A stretch of DNA of 64,000 nt from Amaurobius ferox (lineage: Eukaryota; Arthropoda; Arachnida; Araneae; Amaurobiidae): positions 92,544,914 through 92,608,913 of the forward strand of contig OX578138.1 of the NCBI GenBank assembly GCA_951213105.1, read 5' to 3'. The translations under genes and the position numbers were made by a program. Below the pieces are notes generated by a model that saw only the letters and a program-made list of their open reading frames with translations, did not search any database and was not told the DNA's origin. This document shows positions 33,985 to 45,409 of the stretch, in pieces (the stretch's first letter is position 1; every line of letters starts with the position of its first letter).

Positions 33985-36090
33985 ACATTAGATCTGAAGA
34001 ATTAAACATACTGGCCCCTTAAAAAAAGGAATTGAATCAATATATGCAACCCCGTACTACTTATATTGTCGCAAATTAGAAAATATGCCAGTATGTTAGT
34101 AGAAGATTACCCGTATTACAATATGAGTCTCAAAAATATTTGTCAAAATAAAAGAGATGGCGTAATAAATTAAAAATATCAATAATCCCCATAATTTTTA
34201 TACCAGAAAGTCGTAATTGATTCCAATATATGCCAATATATATCAAAATATATGCTAATATACTTGTACTACTTATATTCTCGTAGATTAGAAGATATAT
34301 CCGTGCATTTGTAGAAGATTACTTGTACAACGTACTATATATGAGTTTCAACAATTTTCGTTATAAATAAACAATGGCATAATAACTTGAAAATATCAAT
34401 AATCCCTGAATCAACAGTCCCTGAATCAACAGTTTAAAATGTCAATGATAATAATGTTTAAACCTGAAGACCGTAATTGATATTATCCAGTCAAAAATGC
34501 AATGTTAATGAAATTCATTTTATATACATATCTTTATTCAAATCGGAAAAGATTTAATAAAAATATATCGTATGGCACATAACACATTGGATCCGTTGCT
34601 AAGCGACATGATATCATTTGCTTCAAATAAAGTGATGGAAATCATATCGTCTGATTAATGCTATCTCCATGGAAGGTTTGGCGACATTTTCGTCAATTTA
34701 GCGATAACTTAAATAATTGCCAAATTTATCGCCAAGTGGGACTGTAGAACTGATAGTCCCATTTTGCGACAAATTGACGAAACATCATCACAATACTATC
34801 CCCTAACAAAACACAATTAATTTCATTGATTAAGCTCAATTTTGTCAATTTCATAATATTTTTATAGATTTACAAATATTTTTATCAATTTGGTGATATT
34901 AAAAAAAATTTGCTAAATGTGTTACTAAGTAGGATGGATGGACTGGCCGACAAATGCCACCGAAACATCATTTCAGTACTCTATTCTAAAAAAACAAATT
35001 TAATATCATTGATTTGCGTCATTTTTATCAATTTGGAGACATTTCCTCTAATTTGGTAAAGTTAAAAGTTACCAAGTTAGCGATATTCCGCCAAATTCTT
35101 AGCTCTGAAGTTGCAGATCTGAGGAATAAAATATCCTGATCCGTTTGTATATACTAAATGAAAACACTACAATTGTATAAGATACACCCGTTCTACTCTT
35201 TTTTTGTTTCAACAATCGGCTAAATGAATTTATTGGGTAAGCACAATATATGAGTTCATTAGCTAAACACAATATATGAGCATAAAACCTCTTTGCTAAA
35301 ATAAATGAAAATGACGTACGCAGTCCCCAATTTATATAATTAAAAGAACAATCAAACCGTTCATTTATAAAATATATTTTTACATCCATTTATTTATTAT
35401 TCAAATAGAAAAAATAATAATAAATATTAACAAGACATTTAATTTCACTTCGTTGCCGAGCAACATGATGTAAGATAGAATCTTACTCATAAAAGGCGAA
35501 ATTATGTAGCCATTTTGATTTCTTTATACTTTTCATCGTTGAATAAAAGCTTGTGAATGTTAACCCATGGAGGTAGATTTTTCCATTTAAATTCATGTTT
35601 TAAGCAATTCATGTTTTTTATAGTGACTAATTAATGCAAAAATCCTGCACCAAACTCAGAAATACAGTTTTATTTCATTTTGACGTTTTAAACAAACGAT
35701 TTTCATCCTTTCCGTTTGGATAAACCACGGAGCTTGATCGTAGAAGTCTTAGTAAAAAGTTCCGTTTTTCATTAATATCTCGACAACCCCTGGTCTGAGA
35801 AACTAGAAACTTGGATAAAATTTATGAGGGGCTATTTCATGGCTATCCACAAAATTTCATTAAATTCGGTTCAGCTGTTTTCCCATGATGATGAGACAAA
35901 CAAAAATTTCGTTTTTTACTAATATCTCGAGAATCACTGCCCGTAGAAACTCAAAACACCGACTAAATTTTAAGAGGGGCTATTTCTAGGCAACCCACAA
36001 AATTTCATCAAATTCAGTTCAGCCGTTCTCCCGTGATGATGGGACAAACAGACAGACAGACAGACATATTTTCAATTTTATTTATGTAGA
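33985..36090 (-). mobile_element. Helitron B, 3'-truncated copy
   Basis: The 5' end on the minus strand is A|TCTACATAAATAAAATTG at 36090. It is followed by a short (TGTC)n tract, the paired TTCAGCCGTTCTCCCGTG blocks, the GGCGAC modules with CCAAGTGGGACTGTAG (about 34725-34750), and the CCAATATATGCCAATATA words. It ends near AGATCTGAAG at about 33990. The roughly 200 bp containing the hairpin and CTAG are missing where the Tc1-like element lies. No coding capacity. Confidence 0.8.
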
Positions 36091-36803
36091 TTTGAGTTTA
36101 AATGCTCATCCAAATTTGACTATTTCTACAACGAAGCCTATTTTTCACCTATGTAAAATGTAAACTGCAAAATATGTAGAATGAGTTGTGTTAGAATTGC
36201 TGTATTTCTTTAACACAAAAACATTTAGTCCATGGAGTCTGCATAGCTGATATGAATGAAATATTCATTGATTTTACAAAGAGATGGACGATTTTTTTCC
36301 ATGAAGTTTAACGCATAGAGTTTAATTACTTGTAGCTCCATGGTCTTAATTTTTAAATAAAATAAATTATTATAGTGTTGTGATGAATGACATTAATGGG
36401 AAATTATTTATGAATGAAATGCTGATTTTATAGAGAGAACCAGGGGTGTAATTTTTTCTATGACGTCATTTGAATGAATTTCAGTTGTTTTCGATGAAGT
36501 TTTCAAATATAATAAATTATCGTAGTATTATGATAATTCCAAAATTATTATCCAGGAATGTATCACATTTTAGAGATGTTTAAACCAGGCAATTTATATG
36601 TCAATGCCGTCATTTGAATGTAGTTCATTTTTTTCGATGAAAGTTTAATTTTTAAAATATAGTAAATTAATGTAGTTTTGTGATAAGTTTTAAAATATTA
36701 CCGAGGAATGTATTGCATTTTAGACATGTTTAAATAAAATTGCATTGAAGTTGGAAAGTGTTTCATAATCAATGCTTTAAGCATGATTGATCTTTCTTGT
36801 TTC
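36091..36803 (-). mobile_element. Family C element, hairpin half missing
   Basis: It begins inside family C at TTTGAGTTTAAATGCTCAT and runs, in the order of the intact copies, through CCATGGAGTCTGCATAGCTG, TTTCTATGACGTCATTTGAA and AAGTGTTTCATAATCAATGC. It closes with the family 5' end (GATTGATCTTTCTTGTT in plus-strand reading). It starts exactly at the Helitron B end and is followed by a family D tail. Confidence 0.75.
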
Positions 36804-36911
36804 GTATTCTAGAGGTCTGGAAACGTGTAGATCCGTCGAAAACTCGAGTTGTGATTTTTGGTATGATTCCCATTCTTTCCCTATACATTACCATGTATTT
36901 CAGGGAAAGTT
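36803..36911 (+). mobile_element. Family D element, 3' tail only
   Basis: CGTATTCTAGAGGTCTGGAA, GTGTAGATCCGTCGAAAACT and the terminal palindrome TTCCCTATACATTACC with partner TTTCAGGGAAAGT are present. Nothing of the element precedes them. Confidence 0.7.
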
Positions 36912-37444
36912 GCAAGTAATTATTATTATTTCAAATAATCACAAACAAATGTATCCGCACTTTCATTTTCACATTAGTATATATCCGACAAAATAATGAA
37001 CAAATGATTGAAAGCCGCGAAAATAATATTTTGATATACGTACTTAGGCCTTATAGTAGTACATGGACATTTCCAATACGAAGTTCTGCTGTATTTGTCT
37101 AATCAATTTGAAGTGGTCACTAATTGTGCCAAATTCATTGTTTTTAAAAACAAAAAATCATTTTTGAAGCATTTAAAAAACAAAATGCATTTTTTTATAA
37201 TTTCGAACGTATTTTAGGATTGGTGAAAGGAATCAACATTTCAAATCAGAACATAAGAAAATTATGATGTCTAAATAACGTTAAATCCAGTTAACTACAA
37301 AAAAGCCAATATAGATCGGTATTTCAGCATAACCGTCTCGCCGGTGTAAACGGCGCATCTGATATAAAAATTAACTTTTAGACACAGAAAATTCATAACC
37401 TTTATCAAAAATCAAAAGAAATTAGAATTTAAATATTTTTCATA

Positions 37445-37980
37445 AAAACATTTTCAACAATTGCATAAGCAATTGCACTTTTTTCATAAAATGATGTATC
37501 AATAATTGCATCAGCAATGTTACTCCTTTTCAAAAGATGCTGTATCAACAATTGCATCAGCGATTGCACTCCTTTTCATAAGATGATGTATCAGCAATTA
37601 CACCAATTGCATCAGAAATTGCATTCATTTTCTTAAGGTGCTGTATCAACAATTGCATCAGCAATTGCACTCCTTTCCATAAGATGCTGAATCAACAATT
37701 ACATCAGCAATTACACCCCTTTTCATAATCCTTTAGAGTGGTTGGTGGAATGGGAAGGAGGGTACGGACCCTGTGGCTGCCTTCCCTACTGAGTTCCGGT
37801 CTAAATCGGGTGGCTCTTCCCGGCCGTCCAAACAGTTACCTTACACCTTTCTGGTAGGTCGGGCGGTCTAGGTCTCAACAACAACCCCTTTACATAAGAT
37901 GCTGTATCAGCAACTGCATCAGCAATTGCACTCCTTTTCATAAGATGCTGCATCAACAATTGCATCAGCAATTAAACTAC
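37445..37980. repeat. 46-bp minisatellite interrupted by a GC-rich insert
   Basis: About eight units of roughly 46 bp (with one longer variant) repeat CAATTGCATCAGCAATTGCA, then CTCCTTTTCATAAGATG and CTGTATCAA. The word GCAATTGC is palindromic within each unit. The array is interrupted by a block unlike it in composition at about 37738-37888. It is not a CRISPR: the organism is eukaryotic, the units are contiguous and there are no unique spacers. Confidence 0.85.
37738..37888 (-). repeat. GC-rich repeat G, copy 2, inside the minisatellite
   Basis: This GC-rich insert (CGGGTGGCTCTTCCCGGCCG, ACAGTTACCTTACACCTTTC, GGTCGGGCGGTCTAGG) is the reverse complement, with changes, of 38440-38510 and of 30268-30310. 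It ends at a CAACAACAAC tract, matched by GTTGTTGTTGAGACC at 38438. It looks like a mobile or recombining segment, but no clear target duplication can be named. Confidence 0.6.
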
Positions 37981-38437
37981 ATTTATTTCGAAATTTTAGA
38001 AGTAACTTGACAAGTAACTTTTAGATATTATTAATAATCCGACGCTCCGTTCAAAAATTTAATTGGTTCGGAGCGACCATGCACCGTCTCAAATTGTGAA
38101 AGGTTTAAACACTCGTTACTCTAAAACACTTCGACCAATTACAGTACATTTCAGACAATTAAATTTCATTGATATCGAAGTAGTGACGAAATCCGAATAG
38201 TGCATTTTTAAGTCGCAACAAAAATTGTAACTGAGTATAAGTTGAATCATTGTCAAGTCCATAGGGATTAATTTTTCCATAGGAATGCACTTGAAACTAA
38301 TAGAAAGCAACGCATTTTTTACATCACAGTCATACTTAAACATTGCTGATTCTAAGACTATTTACTGCCACTGATTATGCGTTACGATCATTTATAGCAT
38401 GTGCAAGAATGTTATGATCAATTTGCGAGACAAACGT

Positions 38438-38690
38438 GTTGTTGTTGAGACCCAGACCGTCCGACCTACCAGAAAGGTGTGAGGTAACTGTTTGGACGGC
38501 CGGGAAGTGCGAGGCGAACGTGTTGAAGGCCCAGACGACACAGCCAACCCTAAGGTTTATTTCAGTTTATTGTGTGGCCGGGGTGGGGAGGCGAACGTGT
38601 AAAAGGCCCAGACCATACAGCCAACCCAGGGGTTTACGGCAGTTAAATGTATGGCCGGAGAGGGCCAACGGAGGAGGCGAACGTGTGTCC
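38438..38690 (+). repeat. GC-rich repeat G, copy 3, with two tandem 85-bp units
   Basis: The G segment (CCGACCTACCAGAAAGGTGT, CTGTTTGGACGGCCGGGAAG) is followed by two direct repeats of the form GGCGAACGTGT, AAGGCCCAGACSAYACAGCC, AACCC, GGTTTA and TGTATGGCCGG. A fragment of the second unit type also occurs at 24484-24535 inside Helitron B (AAGACCCAAGCCACACGACC). Overlapping open frames are not supported as genes. Confidence 0.6.
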
Positions 38691-38997
38691 CAATTTGCGA
38701 TCCTCGATATATAATGACACACTCCTGTCCAAAATTTACTGCTGATATGTACTTACTTCAAAATATGCAAAGAACAAAACTTTTTTTATTCGTTGAACAT
38801 ATTTTAAGTTATGAAAACATTCCCATAAGTTTCAGTATGTGGACGAATGATATAAGCAACTTGCAAGGAAAATGGAGACAAAAAGCATGAACATCGTTAT
38901 ATTATGACACATTATTTTCTAAAATTCACTCAATCTTCAAATATACTTATTTCAAAATATATAATAAAATATTTTTTTTCTATTCTTTGAGTTTATT

Positions 38998-39919
38998 ACT
39001 TTCGTAATATACATAATGTATAAGGAAATTATTGTGACGGGGTCGAAAATTCAAATTCGAATTTTCAACGGGAGGGCACGTTTCAAGCATCCCTGATCAC
39101 GAATCAAAAATTTTTGAAGTGTTGTCTGTGCGTGTGTGTGCGTGTGTGTGTCAGTGAGTCTGTGGAGACGATATCTCGCGAACAAAATGAGCGATTCGAA
39201 TGACATTTGGTTCAAAAATCACAATCCGTGAATACTGGAAGTCTTTTGTTTTTAAACGTAAATGAATGTTCAGAAACCCTCTAAATTTTTGAGTAAAATT
39301 TTGAAAAAATCATCAAAAAATCAAAACCTTTAATAAAGTTACGCAAATAGACATTTCTGATGTAATTTGTCCTTAGAAAATGATTGAAATAAACTTTAGA
39401 ACGCTAGCATGAATTATTCTCGAGATATTACACATTTTTTAAATAAATTTATCAGAAAATCCCATAAATTAAAAAAATATATATTATCTTTTGAGAAACA
39501 TGTTCACTTTTCACATGTAATATCATGCGATAAATTGGGTGACATCATTCTCGAGGATCTAGCTCGTTCCATTCATGAGAAAAGATACTTTGAGTAATAA
39601 TTTTGCATTTGAACGCTAATAGTTATTTATCTGCTATAAGAATAACTTATTTCTCCGTCCATAACGCTTAGTGAGATTTTGGTGCCGAATTTGGCGAAAT
39701 GTCGCCAATTTGGCGACTTTTTAAATGTTGCCAAATTAACGAAAATCTTGCCAAATGGATAAAAATAACACTAAATCAGTGAAAATGACGACTAATTGAA
39801 GAAAATTCAATATCTTGGAAAGAATATAAGTATCTACTATAAGAAAAATATTTTTTTAACTGTAAAAGTAGTAAATCCATTGCATTATATAAGGACAGTT
39901 ATGTGCTGCCCACATCAGA
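38998..39919 (-). mobile_element. Family A helentron-like element, complete, with a flanking 17-bp direct repeat
   Basis: Plus-strand order: the hairpin ACTTTCGTAATATAC with TATAAGGAAATT, GGGGTCGAAAATTCAAATTC, GT-rich tracts, the GATTCGAATGACATTTGG block, the GGCGAC module (about 39690-39740) and the end GTGCTGCCCACATCAGA. TATTCTTTGAGTTTATT occurs immediately before it (38981-38997) and again at 39925-39941 after a short T run. Non-coding. Confidence 0.8.
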
Positions 39920-40084
39920 TTTTTTATTCTTTGAGTTTATTTTAAGTTCTAAAAACGTTCCCAACAGAGTGCCACAAAAAAATTTAAAAGTGACCTGAAC
40001 TAAAAGAAGGAAAAAAAAACTCATACTCACTCTATACTTAAAATCATTCAAAAGTTCTATTCCGCTCTGAGGCACGTTCTGAAC

Positions 40085-40375
40085 AAAGCCATGTAATCTA
40101 TATTTCCAGCTTGGGTGGCAACACTATCATTTATCAGCGGTCTTTTAAAAGACTTTTTAATTTTAGATCTGAGCAGTACTTTATTCGAAAAGGGCGGTAA
40201 AAGGAATATTCTACGTTCGAAAATCGATCACTTAAAGCGCAAAATTAGCTGACTTCTGGTGAGATTCGCTTTTCAACACGACAATTATTTTCCAATTTAT
40301 TGGCAACACTTATCTCCTGCTAGTCCGTCACGTGGTAGAATCACTCATGTGTGCATATGAGGCGTAGTTTTATAC
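40085..40375 (+). repeat. 290-bp direct repeat H, left copy
   Basis: Shared with 45410-45680 in the same orientation: CATTTATCAGCGGTCTTTTA, GGAATATTCYACGTTC, GAGATTCGCTTTTCA, and the TTATTGG.A.CACTTATCTMC and AATCACTCATSTGTG words. The pair brackets the Tc1-like and Penelope-like remnants. It may be terminal direct repeats of one element (Penelope-like elements carry such pseudo-LTRs) or a dispersed repeat present twice. Confidence 0.6.
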
Positions 40376-41112
40376 GATGTTTCATTATTATTCTGAAGCA
40401 CTTTTGTTGTTCCGAAATGGGAATTCGAGCTGATTTTTGAGTCGAATGAAAAGAGAATTAAAATATTTCTACCTTTGTAAAAGAGTCAATATTTCTGCCT
40501 TTGTGAAAGAGAATTAAAATATTTATATCAGTGTTTTCATGCAAAGCTGTATAATAAAGTACTTATTTGTGAATGTAACTGTTATGGTATACATTTTTTA
40601 TTATTATATCGAATACATTATTATTTTATCCTCCCACTGCGTGTTTTACGAAACAAAACAGCAAATAAAACCTACAGAGTTGTCCGCCTTCATTCCAAGA
40701 GATTTTGAGTTTCGACCTTCAGGAAACTGTCGTCAAAATGGCGATAAATTAACATTTCTGAAAATTAATTTTTATTTATTTGATAATTCCTGTCTCTGTG
40801 TGGGAACCTCTGTATGTGTCGCTGCATGGGAAATTACTGTATCTATCGGAACTGGTGCGTAATTTATATATGTGTAGGGAAATTGTTAAAAAGGACAGCA
40901 GAAAGGTGGATAGGAGAAAATCTTGAAACTTTAATCTTATTTTGACACTGATAACTTTATTCCCACCATCATAAGCTGTCTTACTTGGCATATAATAAAA
41001 TTAATAAACGAATTATGTACATAAATGAAACATGGCACTTTAGATATAATTTAAGCTTCATTACATAACATTATATGGAATCATCTAAACACATAAAGTC
41101 CAATATACACAT

Positions 41113-41120
<8 letters not shown>

Positions 41121-41154
<34 letters not shown>
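41121..41154. repeat. (TA)n microsatellite
   Basis: Pure TA dinucleotide run, adjoining the left end of the Tc1-like remnant. The other end of that element also abuts a (TA)n run. Confidence 0.95.
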
Positions 41155-41157
<3 letters not shown>

Positions 41158-41204
41158 GTATATATATGTAAACTCATGTTTATAAAAAATTATCAGAAAT
41201 ATGT

Positions 41205-42616
41205 TTATAAAGAATTTATCAGAATTGAATGAAATCTATTCGACAAACGACCTATATTAATACAAATAATCGATCAAATTTAGAAAGAAAAAACAATTTT
41301 ACATGTAAAAAATCACTATTTGATGAAGCCACCACGCGCTGCACTAAGTGCTTCTATACAACGTTGCATCGAATCAAACAGATTTTGAATTTGTACTTGA
41401 GGAAGAGTATTCCAGATTGTTTCTATCCGAACCCAACGTACAGCTGTATTAGCTACGAGAGAGTGTAACGAACGTGACGCTGACCGATGAAACCTCAGAC
41501 ATGTTCAATAGGCGACATATTCGGTGAATAGGCAGGCCAAGGGAGAAGCTACATCTGCTGTGTTGAAAAATAGTATTGACTATTCCTGTCAATATGTGGA
41601 CGAGCATTGTTCTGTTGAAATACAGCTCCAAAAATGAGTTCAAGGTAATAGGTAAGGAAGGTTACTACTTCGAGCTCCATAATATCTCTGTACCGGTTGC
41701 TGTTGAGATAACCCACAATTTTTAGCAGCAGAGATCATCCAAGATACCCAATGGCGCCCCAGCCAATCCCGCTCGTCTAGTATGATATTGGATAATGCAC
41801 TCCGGAAAATGGCGTTTGTGTCTAACGTGGATGCTGCCATCACTGTACCCGCAATTAAAGCGGCAATCATCGGAAAAACGACTTGTTGCCAATCGGCACG
41901 AAAGTGTCTATGTTGATGAGCCTATTGTAGTCGCAGGTGTCGGCGGTTTTACGTCAGTGGAATCCTGTACAAAGGAATTTTTGCACGCAGTCCACGGTGC
42001 AGCAGACGCCGACAAATTGGAGCAGACAATGACACACCTGTAGGACTCCGGCCGCACAAATAGCTACCGTAAGTCTTCGGGTCAGTCGTGTGGTCTGGAC
42101 TTTTCACACGTGTAGCAGTGCTCCAACCTTCTGCCAACTGTCGAGATGGAGTTGTATTGTAAATCACTGTCATTCGAAGCGGATGAAGTGTCTATAATCT
42201 CATGATGACCTTACATTTCGTCGTCCACTGCCAGATTTGCGACTCTTCTGTTCACTGCCTCCACACTCGCGTCACTGTTGTGGCATTGCACTCAATACTA
42301 GCTGCTATCGCCCGATAAGGAAAGCATCAATCATTCGTTCCTTTTCAAACTCCGTAACTTGCTCATTAGGCGCCTCTGTCATCGTAGAGGAATTGTGACT
42401 TCTCATTAAATGTTTACCTCTGGCAGATAACCATAGATTATTTTCAACGTCCCGCTACAGCTCTCCATTTATACGGCTAAAACAGCAGTTCAGAGGACGT
42501 TGCTCAGCCTACGAATGAGCGGTGGGTCTGAAATTCTAATCATTTGCATAGCACACCCTATTTTGCATTTGCTGTAAATTTCAGTTCAATTGCGGGATTC
42601 CTTCATAGTGTTGTAA
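41205..42616 (-). mobile_element. Tc1-like element remnant with degraded ends
   Basis: The right end (CAATTGCGGGATTCCTTCAT then AGTGTTGTAATTTA) matches, inverted, the left end of the related copy at 63590 (TTGCAACACCATGAGGAAAT, then CAGAATTGAATGAAATTT). The left end here keeps only the inner part, CAGAATTGAATGAAATCTAT (from 41221). TA-rich microsatellites flank both sides, consistent with TA-targeted insertion. Confidence 0.65.
41313..42406 (-). pseudogene. Tc1-like transposase pseudogene, heavily decayed
   Basis: From a possible ATG at 42406 the pieces appear in order across several frames. An N-terminal stretch is EQVTEFEKERMIDAFLIGR. RRQLAEGWSTATRV-like sequence lies near 42150. FSDDCRFN (first catalytic Asp) and a GWGAIGY piece come next, then a YLNSNRYRD piece and AVFQQNNARPH. 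PWPAYSPNMSPIEHV holds the Glu, and the C-terminal region ends near 41313. The second catalytic Asp is replaced by Asn in FQQNNARPH, and many stops and frameshifts are present, so it is inactive. It differs in sequence from the transposase at 32.7-33.8 kb but is related to the truncated copy at 63.6 kb. Confidence 0.8.
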
Positions 42617-42683
42617 TTTATTTATATATATAAATATATATATATACATATATATACGTATTTATATATATATATATATATAC

Positions 42684-42765
<82 letters not shown>
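42613..42765. repeat. Long imperfect (TA)n microsatellite
   Basis: TA repeats interrupted by TATACATATA words. They separate the Tc1-like remnant from the end of the Penelope-like region. Open frames across it are repeat translations. Confidence 0.9.
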
Positions 42766-42767
<2 letters not shown>

Positions 42768-43077
42768 AAGAAAAAGTAAAAATATGTAAAGATATGCAAA
42801 GGGGGATGCCAGATAAATTGCATATAAATGGCTGAGAGGGATAGCGACCTCTCATTCCCGTTTAAAGTACTTTTATGTCTAGACAACGCCCACGGAAACC
42901 AATGCAATATAATGACAGGTCCCCGATATGTGCAAATCGAAGGCACTAGAACGGAGACAGAAATGGAATAACGAGAGGTAGAACGTATAATGTCTATCTG
43001 ACAACCTTACAATTCGGAATGCACAAAACACATCCTTAAGTAAACATTCTAACGCATGCGTACATCGTTATACACTG

Positions 43078-44440
43078 TTATGATGTCAAATTACCTATGT
43101 CTTGTCTAAAAGAGTATTCTTCTTTAAAGAAGGAATTATAATGATGTTTAAGAAAATTAATCGGATAATATTTTTTATATGCTTCTTTACAATCATCTTT
43201 GAAAGTATTATTGTGGAGATTTCTTCTGAGGTGTCCTGTAATGATATTACGGAAAATATTCCTAGTCAAATTTGAATTCCATTCTATGATTTGGTTGATC
43301 TTCATATCAAAATTTTCTCGTTTATTGTACAACACCGTATGAATTCCTTTTATATTGTTGTATCTTATGGTGATGTCGAGAAAATTAACTTCGTCTTTTT
43401 TAGTATTAAGGTTCTTGATCAGTTCCAGTTCCTGGGGGTAAAAGCTAAAATCAAATTCAGGAGTATGCAAGTATCGTCCTAATAGCACATCGTCCACGAA
43501 TCTATAATATGGTATTTCATATAATATATGATTACCTCTTTCAAAATAAGATAAATATATGTCTGCTAAGATTGAAGAACAACCCCCGCCCATAGAGATG
43601 CCTTTAATTTGTTGATAAAATTATTTTCCATTATACAGCACGTTTTCGTATAAAACCAATTTGATAAGATCCAAATACCTACGATACGTGATCACATTTT
43701 TGAGATTGTATTCCTCGTGCACCAAAAGTAGTATGGCATGTAGTTTTGAAAGGTCGATGTTGTTAAAAAGGTCACGGAAGTCATAACTTGCGTACTGTAT
43801 ATCTTTATTGCAGAATTTTAGCCGTTTTATGACTTCATTGCTGTTTTTAATCATTATAGAGTTTTGTAGTAATAAAGCTTTAAATACAGGTTTAAGGATA
43901 TATAGTAATTTCCGGTTAGCTGACGTTAAATATGAATTACATCCCACTGTTACAGTTCGGAATTTTACAGGTTTTTTATGTAGTTTTGGGATGAGAACTA
44001 GATATGGGAAAGACACTGATTTTAAATTAATGCCGATTCTTTTGTATAATGCTTTGATCTTATTTGACATTACTGCTATACTATATATGGCAAAGGTTTA
44101 TACATAGTAGGTTCCATGTAAGATTTCTGCAATGTTTCAAGGTAATAAGTTTTGCAGGTAAATGCGTAATTTGAAACCACTTTATCCGTATATGTGATCA
44201 CGAAACGATCTTGAACGTCCTTGATAGAACTAGGAACATGGGATCTTGTCTTAGTTTTAAGTTTTCTATGATATCCATTGATAAATCTATTTAGGACATT
44301 GTATTTCCATTCTCCGAAGGCCGTGATAGGTAAACTGTATTTAATTGCCAATTTGTAAATAAAAGTATCCAGATCTTGATTGAATTCTTCTTTGACGTGG
44401 TTATATTCCTGGTTACGGAATTTTGTATTTTTTATTTTTA
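43078..44440 (-). pseudogene. Penelope-like reverse transcriptase pseudogene
   Basis: Reverse transcriptase of a retroelement, reading right to left. N-terminal part (to 44076): DRFVITYTDKVVSNYAFTCK and TYYLETLQKS, the vDK..nn..vCk..Y...L pattern of Penelope-type enzymes. After one frameshift near 44073: YLVLIPKLHKKPVKFRTV, ANRKLLYIL, and the motif A region YASYDFRDLFNNIDL. After a single in-frame TAA (43621-43623): QIKGISMGGGCSSILADIYL (motif B), YYRFVDDVLL (motif C, FVDD with both catalytic Asp, about 43489-43500), and VNFLDITIRYN. The frame ends at 43078 with no GIY-YIG endonuclease visible. The upstream end runs into a (TA)n tract, so the N-terminus is lost. Penelope-like is my best fit; another telomerase-like RT class is possible. 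Confidence 0.8.
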
Positions 44441-44442
44441 TC

Positions 44443-44444
44443 TT

Positions 44445-44489
<45 letters not shown>

Positions 44490-44505
44490 CATATATATAT
44501 ATGAA
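44443..44505. repeat. (TA)n microsatellite at the 5' side of the reverse transcriptase
   Basis: TA-rich tract with TATACATATA interruptions. It replaces or overlaps the N-terminal coding region of the reverse transcriptase. Confidence 0.9.
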
Positions 44506-44989
44506 AAATAATAAACTAAGTCAAAAACATTAGAAAAATCAAAAAATCTGAAAATAAGATGCATTAACATTAATGTTTTGAATTTTATTTTCGCAAAAAA
44601 ATTTAACTTTTGTCAGTATTGAAACTACGTTTTGTGCGCCCTTATAATGGTGTATAGTGGCATTCTCGATTATCCAGTTTTCCTATGAATTCTTGTTTAG
44701 TAGGAATTTTCATCTATGATTCATATTCATATTCTGTTCTGCATGTTTGGGAAGTTGTATTCTGAATTGCTTGTCCAGTCTTCAGCTTAGACTCACTGGA
44801 CGGGTTTGGGATTATTTCCGTGAACGTTCGTACTGCCTCCCTGGTAGAATTTCGACTTGTTCATTCCGGTGCTTCTAGATTAAGTTGTTGAGGTTGATCG
44901 TGTATACACGTGGTAGAAGAGGAATGATTCATGCCGCATGGTAATACAATTTTCGTAATATATCCTTTTTTCATTTTTTCATTTTTTGA

Positions 44990-45050
44990 TGCCTGTAGTC
45001 TGAGTTTAAGCATTTATAGTAATGTACTATTGCTTAATCTGAAACAGGCA
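44990..45050. ncRNA. Predicted structured element: long hairpin
   Basis: TGCCTGT at the left pairs with ACAGGCA at the right, and TTTAAGCA pairs with TGCTTAA inside, giving an interrupted stem of about 17 pairs around a TTATAGTAATGTACTA loop. It lies upstream of the reverse transcriptase in that gene's orientation. No known RNA family is recognised; the pairing is seen in the bases, the function is not known. Confidence 0.4.
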
Positions 45051-45060
45051 TTTGTCTGGG

Positions 45061-45110
45061 TTAATTAGAATTAAATACTCAGACCTGAAGAGGAATTTAA
45101 TTCTGATTAA
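45061..45110. ncRNA. Predicted structured element: 16-bp stem hairpin
   Basis: TTAATTAGAATTAAAT (45061-45076) pairs with ATTTAATTCTGATTAA (45095-45110) with one mismatch, closing an 18-nt loop. It follows the first hairpin by 10 bases, so the two may form one structured RNA or DNA region. Confidence 0.4.
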
Positions 45111-45248
45111 TCATCGAATTTGGGAAGTTTCTGTTCTTTTCTCTTATCGGCATTATGGCCGTGAATTTGCTTCTATGGTGATGTTAATATTACTTGAATT
45201 GTATTTTTATTATTTTTTATTTTTACATAATTCTTATTATTACATTTC

Positions 45249-45250
45249 AA

Positions 45251-45312
<62 letters not shown>
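45249..45312. repeat. (TA)n microsatellite
   Basis: TA dinucleotide run. This is the fourth such tract in the 41-45.3 kb region and lies just inside the right copy of direct repeat H. Confidence 0.95.
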
Positions 45313-45314
<2 letters not shown>

Positions 45315-45409
45315 ATAAATAAATTTGCAAATAATTAAATCGCATAATAGGACACAAGTGAAAGAGTGAAACAACTCTTTGTTTTCAGCACACAGCCGTT
45401 GCTTTCCGG

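Noticed and set aside
37445..37980. Regular repeats that look like a CRISPR array
   Set aside because: Units are contiguous with no unique spacers, the DNA is eukaryotic, and no cas genes are present; it is a minisatellite.
42662..42946. 94-codon minus-strand frame ending in Tyr/Ile repeats
   Set aside because: Most of it translates a TA microsatellite.
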